A DNA stretch of 10,711 nt from DASXMR01 sp036495525. Its GTDB lineage: Bacteria; Actinomycetota; Actinomycetes; Streptosporangiales; Streptosporangiaceae. Location: the NCBI GenBank assembly GCA_036495525.1, contig DASXMR010000020.1:1-10711 (forward strand). The letters are read 5' to 3'. The position numbers and the translations under genes are program-made. A model generated the notes under the pieces. The model saw nothing but the letters and a program-made list of their open reading frames with translations, did no database searches and was not told the DNA's origin. Of this stretch, positions 1 to 7,573 are shown piece by piece; within the stretch, counting starts at the first letter, position 1, and each line of letters opens with the position of its first letter.

Positions 1-1114
1 GGTGGCCGTGCTGGCGCTGGTAGCCGCCTGCCGAGGGCGGGGGATACGGCAGGCCGCCGCGGTCATCGGGGCCGCCCGGTGCCACGTAGCCGGCCGGCGG
101 GCCGGCCTGGCGGTGGTCAGCGGGAGGGTAGCCGGGTCCGCGCGCGGCAGCCACGGCCGGGGCCATGAACGCCTGGGTCGCGGGTCCAGGGTCGGACGGG
201 ACGCGACCCCGGCCAGCTGTCGCGGGGTCCATCACCGGCGAGCCGGCGGGCGGGGTAACCGGCCGCCCGTTGCGATAGGACCTGCTGTCGTCCTGGACTT
301 TCGGGAATGAGGGGCTGGTCAGCGGGTCGTCGTCGTTCCTGCCCGGCGCGCGCTGCTGGCTGCCCATGCTCGCCAGCATCGCGAGGGTGGGCTCTCCGGG
401 CGCTGCCCCGGCGGCCCGGCCGTGAGCGGTCGTCGGAGCCGGGAAGTAGTCGGCTGGCCGCTGGGATGCCGCGGGGACTGGACGGCGCTTGGCCGGCCGC
501 GCCGCCGGGTCTGGCGGCGGCGCCGTGCGTGCTGCCTTGCGCTGGACCGGGCTGCGGGGCCGCTGACCTGTGTCGTGCCCTGCCCGGCCCTGCTCGGGCC
601 TGCGCTGGGCCTGCCTGCCCTGGCTGTCCATCTCGGCGGGGGCCGGGCGAGCCTGCGCAGCTGGCTGGGCCGTGGTGGTCAGCGGCTTGTCTGAGGCAAC
701 CTCGGCCCAGTAGTCCACGTCGGACAGGCTGTCCCAGTCCGTGCTCGGCCAGTCTTCCTCGTCGCCGGTCCGCTTGCTGCGCCGCGGCTGGACGTCCGGC
801 AGGCTTTCCTGCTGCCGCTGCCCATCGCGCCGGGCTGACGGCCGCTGGCCAGGGTGGGTGTCCCGCTCGTCCCAGCCAGGACGGGTGCCGCGACCGCGGG
901 CCTGGGCCGGAGCCGGGCGGGCGGGCGCACGGCCAGTGCGGGCAGGGACCGCGGGCCGGGCACCGCCGGCAGCGGCGGCGCGAGCGCGCTTCCGCTCCGC
1001 CGGGATGTCGTCGAAGTCATCGCTGTCGTCGGCACGCAGGTAACGCATCGCGAGCAGGACGACTACGAGGATCAGAACGACAGCTGCTGCCAGGCCGATC
1101 ACGATCGTGGTCAT
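1..1114 (-). CDS. Single-pass membrane protein with long disordered cytoplasmic tail, partial (C-terminus beyond left edge)
   Basis: The reading frame stays open from the ATG at 1114 to the left edge (371 codons), so the stop codon is missing. Residues about 2-23 form one hydrophobic segment (starting TTIVIGLAAAVVLILVVVLL), followed by MRYLRADDSDDFDDIP. The rest is low-complexity and rich in Pro, Ala, Arg and Gln. A short island with more ordered character, WPSTDWDSLSDVDYWAEV, lies near residues 127-144, and a second, GEPTLAMLASMGSQQ, is further along. The predicted topology is a short outside N-terminus, one membrane helix and a disordered cytoplasmic tail. An in-frame ATG at 1132 would add six residues (MPLGGA); I prefer 1114 because GGGTGG lies a few bases upstream, but neither ribosome site is strong. 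I do not recognise a family. The opposite-strand and shifted open frames here are composition shadows. A membrane scaffold role is possible but unproven. Confidence 0.7.
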   Translation of the reverse strand, partial: MTTIVIGLAAAVVLILVVVLLAMRYLRADDSDDFDDIPAERKRARAAAAGGARPAVPARTGRAPARPAPAQARGRGTRPGWDERDTHPGQRPSARRDGQRQQESLPDVQPRRSKRTGDEEDWPSTDWDSLSDVDYWAEVASDKPLTTTAQPAAQARPAPAEMDSQGRQAQRRPEQGRAGHDTGQRPRSPVQRKAARTAPPPDPAARPAKRRPVPAASQRPADYFPAPTTAHGRAAGAAPGEPTLAMLASMGSQQRAPGRNDDDPLTSPSFPKVQDDSRSYRNGRPVTPPAGSPVMDPATAGRGRVPSDPGPATQAFMAPAVAAARGPGYPPADHRQAGPPAGYVAPGGPDDRGGLPYPPPSAGGYQRQHGH

Positions 1115-1329
1115 CGCACCACCCAACGGCATGGCCTAGGGCGGCGCCAGCAAGGCAAGCGCGGCCATCACGCGAGCCTTCCCCCGGGTTGCGGGCACCC
1201 TGTGTTTCTCTGTGGCGCTGATCGCCTGAACGCGATTCTGGCGTACCGCTATAGCCGGTGTCATGTATTTCGTTAACTTTAGGCAGCGGATGTCGGGTCC
1301 TACCCCTAGCCAACCGGCCCCCTGCCTGC

Positions 1330-1911
1330 TCAGGGATCTGCAATGCCGGTTAGCCGGCCGCGCGCTATCGCGTGTCGCGCGATCGCCGTCCACGCCGACT
1401 TCAGCGGCGCGCCGTTGCCCTGGGTAAGCACCGAATTCAGCGCGTAAACAGTGAACCTGTATTTGTGATTACCGCCGTGCGGGCAGGGCGGGTCATAGGC
1501 GGCGCGGCCGAGGCTGTTTTCCGCCTGCCGCGCGCCTTCAGGCAGCTGGCCCACCGGGACATCGGTGGTCGCCGGGTCGATGTCGAAGACGATCCAGTAG
1601 ACGTACGGCGTTATCGGCGCGTCGGCGTCGTCCAGCACGAGCGCAATCGACCTGGTTCCTGGCGGTGCACCGGACCAGGAGATTGGCGGGCTCTGTGGCC
1701 GGCGCGACGAGCCGTGACAGGTGTACCGGCGGGGAATGGTGCCGCGCTCGATCACCGTGCTGGTCACGGTCATCACCTGCGGCGCGTCCTGGCGCAGCGA
1801 CTGCGGGCCGCCGACCAGCCCGCACCCCGCCGTTAGCAAGGCCAGCAGTATCATCGCCGACGGGCCGGCCAGCCGCACGGCCGAGCGGTCACGCAAGCTC
1901 AACTGCCTCAC
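1330..1911 (-). CDS. YbhB/YbcL-type (PEBP, Raf-kinase-inhibitor-like) lipoprotein
   Basis: 193 residues starting at a GTG, with GAGG 7 nt upstream. The N-terminus is a lipoprotein signal peptide: a basic start, the hydrophobic run AMILLALLTAGC and a lipobox cysteine at residue 30, so the mature protein should be anchored outside the cytoplasmic membrane. The mature part carries the hallmarks of the bacterial phosphatidylethanolamine-binding-protein family in order: IPRRYTCHG, SPPISWSGAPPGTRSIALVLDD, DADAP, a tryptophan-containing core strand (VYWIVFDID), and the ligand-pocket strand PCPHGGNHKYRFTVYALN. Family members bind small anionic ligands, but the physiological role of bacterial YbhB proteins is unclear, so no reaction is assigned. 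The length fits a complete domain plus signal peptide. It lies 110 bp downstream of sepH on the same strand; co-transcription is possible but nothing shows a functional link. Confidence 0.9.
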   Translation of the reverse strand: MRQLSLRDRSAVRLAGPSAMILLALLTAGCGLVGGPQSLRQDAPQVMTVTSTVIERGTIPRRYTCHGSSRRPQSPPISWSGAPPGTRSIALVLDDADAPITPYVYWIVFDIDPATTDVPVGQLPEGARQAENSLGRAAYDPPCPHGGNHKYRFTVYALNSVLTQGNGAPLKSAWTAIARHAIARGRLTGIADP

Positions 1912-2021
1912 CCCTGCGCCTCATGACGAGCCTGGCCGCAGGCGCACTTTATGCCGCGCGGCACGATGCACTGGCCGGGTCGTGGCCGGCCACTGGGCAG
2001 CCTACGCCGGGCGCCGGGCGG

Positions 2022-3017
2022 CTACTCGGACTGCCGGGTATTGCCCAGCATGATCTCGTCCCAGGACGGCACGGAGGACCGCCGTGACCGTCCCGACCCG
2101 CTGCGCCTGGCCGGGCGGGCTGGCTCAGCCGGCGTGGCCGCGGGCTCAGGATCATCCAAGGTGGCCGGCCCCGGCGCTGCCGCGGGCGCCGGCCGGGCGC
2201 GATCGGCCGGACGGGCAGCGGGTGCTGCCGGGCGGGGGTGAGCAGCAGCGGGTCGCTGGTGACCGGCAGCGGAAGCCGGAGCTGGCCGGGCGTGGCCGTA
2301 GCTGTCCGGCGCGGGCGCACCGGGCCGGGCGAACCGCTCTTCGGCGCGGACGTCCTGGTGGAATGCGGCCGCGGTGCCAAGCCGCGGAGCGATGGGGGTC
2401 ACCGTGGCGGTGGCCGGCTCTCGCTCGGCGCGGCCGGCTGGCCACTCGGTATCGGGCAGGCTGAGCCTGGCCGCGTAGTCGTCGGCTGGCTGCACGTGGC
2501 GGCGCCTCGGGTCGAACACCCACTCGGCCATGAACGGGCGGCCCGCGATGGTGAACATGAGCTGGACCTGCCAGTTGCCATCGGTGCGCTTGCGCGAATC
2601 CCACTCCGGCTCGACCGCGCCCGCGCCGGCCAGCCGCCCGGCCACCACGTCACCGAGTTGCGGGCCAGGGCCCGGTTCCGCCTGGCCCCTGATCGTCGCG
2701 CGCTGCGCCTCCTGAGCGCGGTACTCCCGCTCGGCCAGCACCGGACCCTCGAACCGGCGGATCCGCTCGATCGGAATGCCCGCTGCGTCGGCGATCTCGT
2801 CCGCGGTCTCTCCGGCGCGGATCCGGTCCTGGATCTCCTTGGGTCGCAACGGACTCTCCACTTCGATCTCGTACTGCGCAAGCCGGGAGAACTGGCCGCG
2901 TGCCACCGTTCTCAGCCGGTCGTCAATCGGCAACGCGAAGCGCCCGCCGCGTCCTGGTACCGCGAGGACCGCGTAACTGCCGTCCTCGCTGACCGCGACG
3001 AGGCGCAGTTCCTGCAT
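2022..3017 (-). CDS. sepH: Septation protein SepH (DUF3071), FtsZ-interacting cell-division regulator
   Basis: 331 residues, ATG start with the strong Shine-Dalgarno GGAAGGGAAG just upstream. The N-terminal DUF3071 domain is clear (MQELRLVAVSEDGSYAVL at the start, then FALPIDDRLRTVARG). It contains a helix-turn-helix-like segment at residues about 58-95 (RPKEIQDRIRAGETADEIAD, then GIPIERIRRFEGPVLAEREY). A Pro/Ala-rich disordered linker covers about 165-300. The extreme C-terminus carries the conserved basic and acidic tail, including SSVPSWDEIMLG at 314-325. In Streptomyces and mycobacteria SepH binds FtsZ and promotes its assembly at division sites; the helix-turn-helix is used for this rather than for classical promoter control. 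Domain order and length match the family. The low-complexity linker makes long false open frames on the other strand. Confidence 0.95.
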   Translation of the reverse strand: MQELRLVAVSEDGSYAVLAVPGRGGRFALPIDDRLRTVARGQFSRLAQYEIEVESPLRPKEIQDRIRAGETADEIADAAGIPIERIRRFEGPVLAEREYRAQEAQRATIRGQAEPGPGPQLGDVVAGRLAGAGAVEPEWDSRKRTDGNWQVQLMFTIAGRPFMAEWVFDPRRRHVQPADDYAARLSLPDTEWPAGRAEREPATATVTPIAPRLGTAAAFHQDVRAEERFARPGAPAPDSYGHARPAPASAAGHQRPAAAHPRPAAPAARPADRARPAPAAAPGPATLDDPEPAATPAEPARPARRSGSGRSRRSSVPSWDEIMLGNTRQSE

Positions 3018-3405
3018 GGGCTTCCCTTCCGCGCCGCCCGGCCGCGCAGGGCGAAGCTCGGACCTTCCCCGTCCGAGTCTGGCTGCAGCGGGCCTGACTG
3101 GCCAGCACCGCGCCCGGCATGTCCGGTGATCACGCCAAAATGCCGCCGGTGCCGTCCGCCGCCGCAGGACCAGCTCTGAGCCGCAGGGTATTCAGCCATC
3201 CGGCCACTGGTCACCGGAATGCGGATACTCGCGACCGCGCCGCCACGGCCGCTTCGCCGAGGCGGCCTCCGATGAGAGCACTGGTCGCCAGGCGCAGCTG
3301 CGACGCCGGACCGAGGCCAGGTCATGGCCGCGGCCAGGTTAGGCTCAATCGGCTGCATTTCCGGCCGGCCATCGGGCGACAACCGCTGCCCGCACGGGGA
3401 ACTGC

Positions 3406-3425
3406 CTGCCTGGGGCCCCTGGCAG
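3406..3425. promoter_or_regulatory. 20-bp near-perfect palindrome upstream of MMPL gene (candidate operator)
   Basis: CTGCCTGGGGCCCCTGGCAG is self-complementary except for one T/T pair (3411/3420). It ends 7 bp before the GAGGAG ribosome site. The position suits a repressor site or an RNA hairpin controlling access to the ribosome site, but GC-rich DNA produces such palindromes by chance and no regulator for this gene is visible in the window. Confidence 0.3.
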
Positions 3426-3432
3426 TCGCAAC

Positions 3433-3438
3433 GAGGAG
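3433..3438 (+). promoter_or_regulatory. Shine-Dalgarno GAGGAG that fixes the MMPL start
   Basis: GAGGAG lies 8 nt before the ATG at 3447. This, plus the loss of transporter-like sequence upstream, decides for 3447 over the in-frame ATG at 3324. Confidence 0.85.
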
Positions 3439-3446
3439 CAGATCCC

Positions 3447-5930
3447 ATGCAGATTGACGCCATCTTCGGCGCCCTCGGGCGCTTCTGCGTGCGATTTCGC
3501 TGGCTTGTCGCGCTGGCCTGGCTCGCGGCCGCTGTCGCGGCGGTCGCGCTGCTGCCGGCGCTGTCGAGCGTCACCCAGAGCAGCAACGCCAAGTTCCTGC
3601 CGGCCAGCGCGCCGAGCACACACGCGATCGCGCTGGCCGCCCCGTTCGGGACGGCCGACCTGGTGCCGGTGCCCGTGGTGGCGGCGCGCACCGGAGCGCC
3701 GCTGACCAGCGCCGACGCGGCGGCGCTTGGCCGACTGCAGGGCACCCTCGGCACCGTCCCCACAGTAAAGCGGGTGATCGATGTCGGCCGGTCAGCCGAC
3801 GGTCAGGCGGAGCAGCTTCAGGTGCTGGCCGCGCAGGGCGGCGGAAACCCGAACCAGCAGCTCGACCTGATCGACGGGCTGCGCGCGAAGATCGCCGGGG
3901 CCGGCCTGCCCGCCGGACTGCAGGTCCACCTCGCCGGGGACACCGCCACCCAGGTCGACCAGCAGAAGGCCTCGGGCAGCACCGGCAGTCAGGTCCAGGA
4001 CCTGTCCCTGGTCTTCATCATCTTGCTGCTGGTGTTTATCTTCCGGTCGTTCACGCTGGCGATTACCACGGTCCTGCCGGCCTTGTTCGCCGTGATCATC
4101 TCCGGGCCGCTGGTCGCCGAGGCCGCACGGCACGGGCTGCAGGTCTCGCCGCTGGCCCAGTACCTGATGATCGTGCTGGTCCTTGGGGCCGGCACGGACT
4201 ACGGCCTGTTCCTGGTCTTCCGGGCCAGGGAGGAGCTGCGGTCCGGGCCGCACGATCAGGCGGGGGAGAACTATCCGGGTACTAGCCGCCTGAGCCGCAG
4301 CCTGCTGCGCGACCTGGCCGGCCCGCGGCCCGCCGCGCAGCAGGCGCTGGTCCACTCGGTCATCAGGGTCGGCGAGTCGGTCACGTTCTCCGCTGCGACC
4401 GTGATCGCCGCTGTCCTGACGCTGCTGGTGGCGAGCTTCCCGTTCTACTCCAACCTCGGCATCCCGTTCGCGATCGCGATCGTGGTCACGCTGCTGGCCG
4501 GGCTTACCCTGCTGCCGGCCCTGCTGTCGATCCGGCTGTCCGTGCTGGCGATGAAGCGCTCGCTGTTCCGGGCCTGGTTCGGCCGGCCGAAGCTGCTGCC
4601 GTGGAACATCCAGGGCAGCGGCAAGATCGGGCTGTGGGGCCGGGTCACCGGGCAGATCGTCCGCCGCCCGGCGCTGACCCTGGTCAGCGGCGTAGTCGTG
4701 TTCGGGGCGCTGGCGCTGGCCGTCGTCGGCTATACATCCGCGGGCTTCGGCGGCGATACAAGCCCGCCGTCCGGCAGTGACTCGGCGGCCGGCGCGGCGC
4801 TGCTCGCCCGGCACTTCCCGCAGTCCTCCGCCAACCCGACCAGCCCGATCTTCGTATTCCGCGAGCCGGTATGGCAGGACCCGGCCGTACTCGCCAGGGC
4901 GACGGCCCTGCTGCAGGCCAGCAGTGTCTTCACGCAGGTTGCCGGGCCGCTCAACCCGGTCGGCGGCCACCCGGTCCCCGCCGCGCAGTACGCGGCTCTG
5001 CATGCTCAGCTCGGCCCGGCCAAGGGGCTGGCACCCACGCCGCCGCCGGGCAGCACTGTGCCGCTGCCCGCCTACCAGATCTACCGGGCCACCGCTAACT
5101 ACGTCAGCCCGGACGGCCGCACCGTGCAGTTCGCGGTCGGGCTCGCGGCCGGTGATCCCAGCGATACGGCGGCCCTCAAGGCCGTCCCGGCCATGCGGGC
5201 CGAGACCAGCAAGGTGGCGGCCGCCGTCGGGGCCACCGATTCCGGCGTCGGCGGCCTGGCCCCAGCGCTGCACGACATTAACGCGGTATCCAGCAGCGAC
5301 CTGAAGAAGACGGTTCCCATCGCCATCCTCGCGATCGGCCTGCTGCTGGCGCTCGTGCTGCGCAGCCTGGTCGCGCCGCTGTACCTGATCGCCTCCGTCG
5401 GGCTGTCCTACCTGGCCGCGCTCGGCCTGTCGGTGCTGCTGTTCATCAAGCTCGCCGGCGACGCCGGGCTGGTGTTCTTCCTGCCCTTCCTGATGTTCAT
5501 CTTCCTGCTGGCGCTGGGCGAGGATTACAACATCCTGGTCATGACGCGGATCAGGGAGGAGGCGCACAAGCTTCCGCTGCGGGCGGCGGTGACCAAGGCG
5601 ATGGGCATGACCGGCACCACCGTCACCTCAGCCGGGCTCGTGCTGGCCGGCACCTTCGGCGTCTTCGCGCTCGTGGCCGGGCGAGGATCGGGCGGCAGCG
5701 AGTTCCTGCCGATCGCGCTCGGGCTCGCGCTGGGGATCCTGATGGACACGTTCCTGGTCCGCACGCTGCTGGTGCCCTCGACCGTGGTGCTGCTCGGCCG
5801 GTGGAACTGGTGGCCGTCGCGGCTCAGCATGGACCAGCTGGACGAGCCTGATCAGGCGGACCGGACCCCGTCGGGCAGCCCGGCTGACCATCCGGCCCCG
5901 GTCCAGCCGCAGCCCGATCAGGCGGTCTGA
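3447..5930 (+). CDS. MMPL-family (RND superfamily) membrane transporter
   Basis: 827 residues from the ATG at 3447. The layout is the MMPL duplication: TM1 (about 19-40, WLVALAWLAAAVAAVALLPA), a large extracytoplasmic loop to about 185, a block of five helices (about 187-375), a cytoplasmic loop, TM7 (LTLVSGVVVFGALALAVVGY), a second large loop, and a second five-helix block. The paired Asp-Tyr signatures of the proton relay are both present: D251-Y252 in GAGTDYGLFLVFRAREEL and D693-Y694 in ALGEDYNILVMTRIREEA. MMPL proteins export lipids, glycolipids or other hydrophobic compounds, driven by proton motive force. The substrate cannot be read here, since no lipid-synthesis genes adjoin it. The C-terminal tail after residue about 790 is a short, hydrophilic, Pro/Asp/Gln-rich extension. 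The long minus-strand frame opposite it is a codon-bias shadow. Confidence 0.93.
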   Translation: MQIDAIFGALGRFCVRFRWLVALAWLAAAVAAVALLPALSSVTQSSNAKFLPASAPSTHAIALAAPFGTADLVPVPVVAARTGAPLTSADAAALGRLQGTLGTVPTVKRVIDVGRSADGQAEQLQVLAAQGGGNPNQQLDLIDGLRAKIAGAGLPAGLQVHLAGDTATQVDQQKASGSTGSQVQDLSLVFIILLLVFIFRSFTLAITTVLPALFAVIISGPLVAEAARHGLQVSPLAQYLMIVLVLGAGTDYGLFLVFRAREELRSGPHDQAGENYPGTSRLSRSLLRDLAGPRPAAQQALVHSVIRVGESVTFSAATVIAAVLTLLVASFPFYSNLGIPFAIAIVVTLLAGLTLLPALLSIRLSVLAMKRSLFRAWFGRPKLLPWNIQGSGKIGLWGRVTGQIVRRPALTLVSGVVVFGALALAVVGYTSAGFGGDTSPPSGSDSAAGAALLARHFPQSSANPTSPIFVFREPVWQDPAVLARATALLQASSVFTQVAGPLNPVGGHPVPAAQYAALHAQLGPAKGLAPTPPPGSTVPLPAYQIYRATANYVSPDGRTVQFAVGLAAGDPSDTAALKAVPAMRAETSKVAAAVGATDSGVGGLAPALHDINAVSSSDLKKTVPIAILAIGLLLALVLRSLVAPLYLIASVGLSYLAALGLSVLLFIKLAGDAGLVFFLPFLMFIFLLALGEDYNILVMTRIREEAHKLPLRAAVTKAMGMTGTTVTSAGLVLAGTFGVFALVAGRGSGGSEFLPIALGLALGILMDTFLVRTLLVPSTVVLLGRWNWWPSRLSMDQLDEPDQADRTPSGSPADHPAPVQPQPDQAV

Positions 5931-5953
5931 CTAGGACCCTGAGGCACTCTGAC

Positions 5954-5997
5954 GGCCGGCCTCGGCCAGCCGGCCACCTCGGGCCCGTGGCACGGGC
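5954..5997. terminator. Two adjacent GC hairpins after the MMPL gene (likely terminator)
   Basis: Stem GGCCGGC/GCCGGCC at 5954-5960/5969-5975 with an 8-nt loop is followed by stem GCCCG/CGGGC at 5983-5987/5993-5997 with a 5-nt loop. No T-tract follows, as is usual for actinobacterial hairpin terminators. The position 24 bp after the MMPL stop in a convergent gap supports the call. Confidence 0.5.
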
Positions 5998-6033
5998 AGG
6001 TAATTGAGCGGGGCAGGTCAGTGGCGCGGGGCT

Positions 6034-6057
6034 GGCCAGGCTGCGGCCTGCCTGGCC
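6034..6057. terminator. GC hairpin downstream of aceA (likely terminator, convergent gap)
   Basis: Perfect 8-bp stem GGCCAGGC/GCCTGGCC at 6034-6041/6050-6057 with an 8-nt loop. It is framed by an outer pair GCTGGCC/GGCCAGC at 6031-6037/6064-6070. It starts directly after the aceA stop codon on the minus strand and could act in both directions. There is no T-tract. Confidence 0.5.
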
Positions 6058-6070
6058 TGCCCCGGCCAGC

Positions 6071-7447
6071 TCAGCCGGCCCCGGCGAACTGCTCGCTCTC
6101 GGTGGAGTCGGCCAGCGCGGTCGTGGAGGCGTCCGGCGTGATTGCGGCCGTGACCAGGTCGAAGTACCCGGTGCCGACCTCGCGCTGGTGCCTGGTCGCG
6201 GTGTAGCCCTCGGCTTCGGACGCGAACTCGGCGTCCTGCAGCCGGACGTAGGCCGGCATGCCCTCCTCCGCGTAGCCGCGGGCCAGCGCGAACATCGAGT
6301 GGTTCAGCGCATGGAACCCGGCCAGGGTGATGAACTGGAACTTGTACCCCATCTCGCCGAGCTCGCGCTGGAACTTCTCGATCGTGCCGTCGTCCAGGTG
6401 CGCCCGCCAGTTGAAGGACGGAGAGCAGTTGTAGGCCAGCAGCTGGTCGGGGTGCCGGTCGTGGATCGCGTCGGCGAACTGCCTGGCGATCTCGAGGTCC
6501 GGGGTGGATGTCTCCATCCACAGCAGGTCGGAGTAAGGGGCGTAGGCCAGGCCGCGGGCGATGCAGGCCGCCAGGCCGTTGCGGACCCGGTAGAAGCCCT
6601 CTGCGGTGCGCTCGCCGGTGACGAACGGCTGGTCTCGCTCGTCGATGTCGCTGGTGATCAGCGTGGCTGCCTGCGCGTCGGTGCGGGCGACGATCAGCGT
6701 GGGGACATCGCAGACGTCGGCGGCCAGCCGGGCCGCGTTGAGCGTCCTGATGTGCTGGCCGGTCGGGATCAGCACCTTGCCGCCCAGGTGGCCGCACTTC
6801 TTCTCGGACGCCAGCTGGTCCTCCCAGTGCACGCCGGCGGCGCCGGTCGCGATCATGGACTTCATCAGCTCGAAGGCGTTGAGGACACCGCCGAAGCCAG
6901 CCTCCGCGTCGGCGACGATCGGGGCGAGCCAGTGCGGCGCGCCCTCGCCGCTCGACTCCGCCCAGGTGATCTGGTCGGCGCGCAGTAGCGCGTTGTTGAT
7001 CCGGCGCACCACCTGCGGCACCGAGTTGACCGGGTACAGGCTCTGGTCCGGGTAGGTCTGGCCGGCCAGGTTGGCGTCGGCGGCCACCTGCCAGCCGGAC
7101 AGGTAGATGGCGCGCAGGCCGGCCCGCACCTGCTGGACCGCCTGGTTGCCGGTGAGCGCGCCGAGAGTGTTCACGTAGCCGTCCTCGTGCAGCAGCTGCC
7201 ACAGCCGCTCAGCGCCCAGCCGCGCCAGCGTCTGCTCCTCCTGCACTGAGCCGCGCAGCCTGATCACCTCGGCCGCGCCGTAGCTGCGCTCCACTCCGGA
7301 CCAGCGCGGGCTGGTCGCCCAGTCCCGGCGCAGCCTGGTTACCTGGTCGTCGATCCCGGTCGGCCGTCGCACGGCCTGGCCGCGGCTGGCCTGGCTGGCC
7401 CCGGCCAGCGTGCCGTCGTGCGTGCCCTCGAGGCGCCGTTCGCTCAC
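6071..7447 (-). CDS. aceA: Isocitrate lyase
   Basis: 458 residues. Splits isocitrate into glyoxylate and succinate, the first step of the glyoxylate shunt used for growth on acetate, fatty acids and other two-carbon sources. The catalytic signature KKCGHLGGK is intact with the nucleophilic cysteine at 218. Other family blocks are ALTGNQAVQQVRAGLRAIYL, SGWQVAADANLAGQTYPDQS, NWRAHLDDGTIEKFQREL, FITLAGFHALNHSMF and the C-terminal GYTATRHQREVGTGYFD. The protein resembles the short (about 430-residue) actinobacterial Icl1 type, with roughly 27 extra residues at the N-terminus. The GTG at 7447 is chosen because AAGGAGG precedes it by 6 nt; a frame back to 7546 exists but would run over this ribosome site and into the regulator's operator. 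Divergent from a RamB-type regulator, as expected for acetate-responsive control. Confidence 0.97.
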   Translation of the reverse strand: MSERRLEGTHDGTLAGASQASRGQAVRRPTGIDDQVTRLRRDWATSPRWSGVERSYGAAEVIRLRGSVQEEQTLARLGAERLWQLLHEDGYVNTLGALTGNQAVQQVRAGLRAIYLSGWQVAADANLAGQTYPDQSLYPVNSVPQVVRRINNALLRADQITWAESSGEGAPHWLAPIVADAEAGFGGVLNAFELMKSMIATGAAGVHWEDQLASEKKCGHLGGKVLIPTGQHIRTLNAARLAADVCDVPTLIVARTDAQAATLITSDIDERDQPFVTGERTAEGFYRVRNGLAACIARGLAYAPYSDLLWMETSTPDLEIARQFADAIHDRHPDQLLAYNCSPSFNWRAHLDDGTIEKFQRELGEMGYKFQFITLAGFHALNHSMFALARGYAEEGMPAYVRLQDAEFASEAEGYTATRHQREVGTGYFDLVTAAITPDASTTALADSTESEQFAGAG

Positions 7448-7453
7448 CTGAGT

Positions 7454-7460
7454 CCTCCTT
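7454..7460 (-). promoter_or_regulatory. Shine-Dalgarno AAGGAGG that fixes the aceA GTG start
   Basis: Read on the minus strand, AAGGAGG is followed by ACTCAG and then the GTG at 7447. Near-perfect complementarity and 6-nt spacing exclude the longer open frame starting at 7546. Confidence 0.9.
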
Positions 7461-7526
7461 GGTCGTCCCCGGGTTGTAGTGCCGAGCTTGCGTTCCGTGC
7501 CCCGCCAGGCAAAGGAAGTTCGCGCT

Positions 7527-7573
7527 GAAAATTTGCCACTCTTCATCTAAGATGAAAATGTGGCAGATTTCTC
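7527..7573. promoter_or_regulatory. Nested palindrome with RamB-like half-sites: probable operator for aceA and its regulator
   Basis: Outer arms converge: GAAAATTTGCCAC at 7527-7539 and, on the opposite strand, AGAAATCTGCCAC from 7560-7572. An inner perfect repeat TTCATC/GATGAA (7542-7547/7551-7556) surrounds TAA. The corynebacterial RamB box, as I recall it, is RRAACTTTGCAAA; the left arm matches 10 of 13 positions and the right arm 9 of 13. The palindrome covers the regulator's -10 hexamer and its start codon, which suggests autoregulation, and lies 80-126 bp upstream of aceA. That a RamB-type protein binds here is inference. Confidence 0.6.
7548..7553 (+). promoter_or_regulatory. -10 element TAAGAT of the RamB-like gene (leaderless)
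   Basis: TAAGAT fits the actinobacterial TANNNT consensus and ends 6 nt before the GTG at 7560, so transcription should begin at or next to the start codon. No Shine-Dalgarno is present, which agrees. No good -35 is visible. Confidence 0.65.

Larger units (their letters stand above)
3018..3446. other. 429-bp non-coding region between divergent sepH and the MMPL gene
   Basis: I see no convincing gene; open frames here have arginine-, proline- and alanine-rich shadow composition. It should hold both divergent promoters. The only reasonable -10 candidate for the MMPL gene is TAGGCT at 3340-3345, about 100 bp before its start. A hairpin GGCCGC/GCGGCC occurs at 3247-3252/3262-3267. A 20-bp near-palindrome lies at 3406-3425, immediately ahead of the MMPL ribosome site. 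An upstream in-frame ATG at 3324 could extend the MMPL protein by 41 residues, but that stretch (GSIGCISGRPSGDNRC and similar) looks unlike a transporter N-terminus and has no good ribosome site. Confidence 0.5.

Noticed and set aside
307..1221. Plus-strand open frame of 304 codons at the left end
   Set aside because: Product is Cys/Arg/Pro-rich low complexity. The minus-strand frame has a membrane helix and a sensible start, and is open to the edge.
2238..3179. Plus-strand open frame of 313 codons over sepH
   Set aside because: SepH on the minus strand is recognised from end to end; this frame has no motif.
3324..3446. 41-codon N-terminal extension of the MMPL protein
   Set aside because: No ribosome site at 3324 and no transporter-like sequence; GAGGAG and a typical MMPL N-terminus mark 3447.
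4276..4285. GGGTACTAGC in the MMPL gene as another element end
   Set aside because: Only the GGGTACTAG core is shared; no AAGATCAC block is nearby and the reading frame is undisturbed.
3792..5567. Minus-strand open frame of 591 codons opposite the MMPL gene
   Set aside because: Its product is a run of Gln, Arg, Asp and Gly with no domain, a typical antisense shadow of GC-biased codons; the plus strand has clear MMPL motifs and helices.
6018..7202. Shifted minus-strand frame of 394 codons over aceA
   Set aside because: Arginine- and glycine-rich product in the wrong frame; isocitrate lyase is unambiguous.
7509..7521. GCAAAGGAAGTTC as another RamB box between aceA and the regulator
   Set aside because: Resembles the reverse complement of the recalled box only if two bases are inserted; too degenerate to claim.
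7448..7546. 33-codon extension of isocitrate lyase to an ATG at 7546
   Set aside because: It would read through the AAGGAGG ribosome site and into the divergent regulator's operator; family length fits the GTG at 7447 better.
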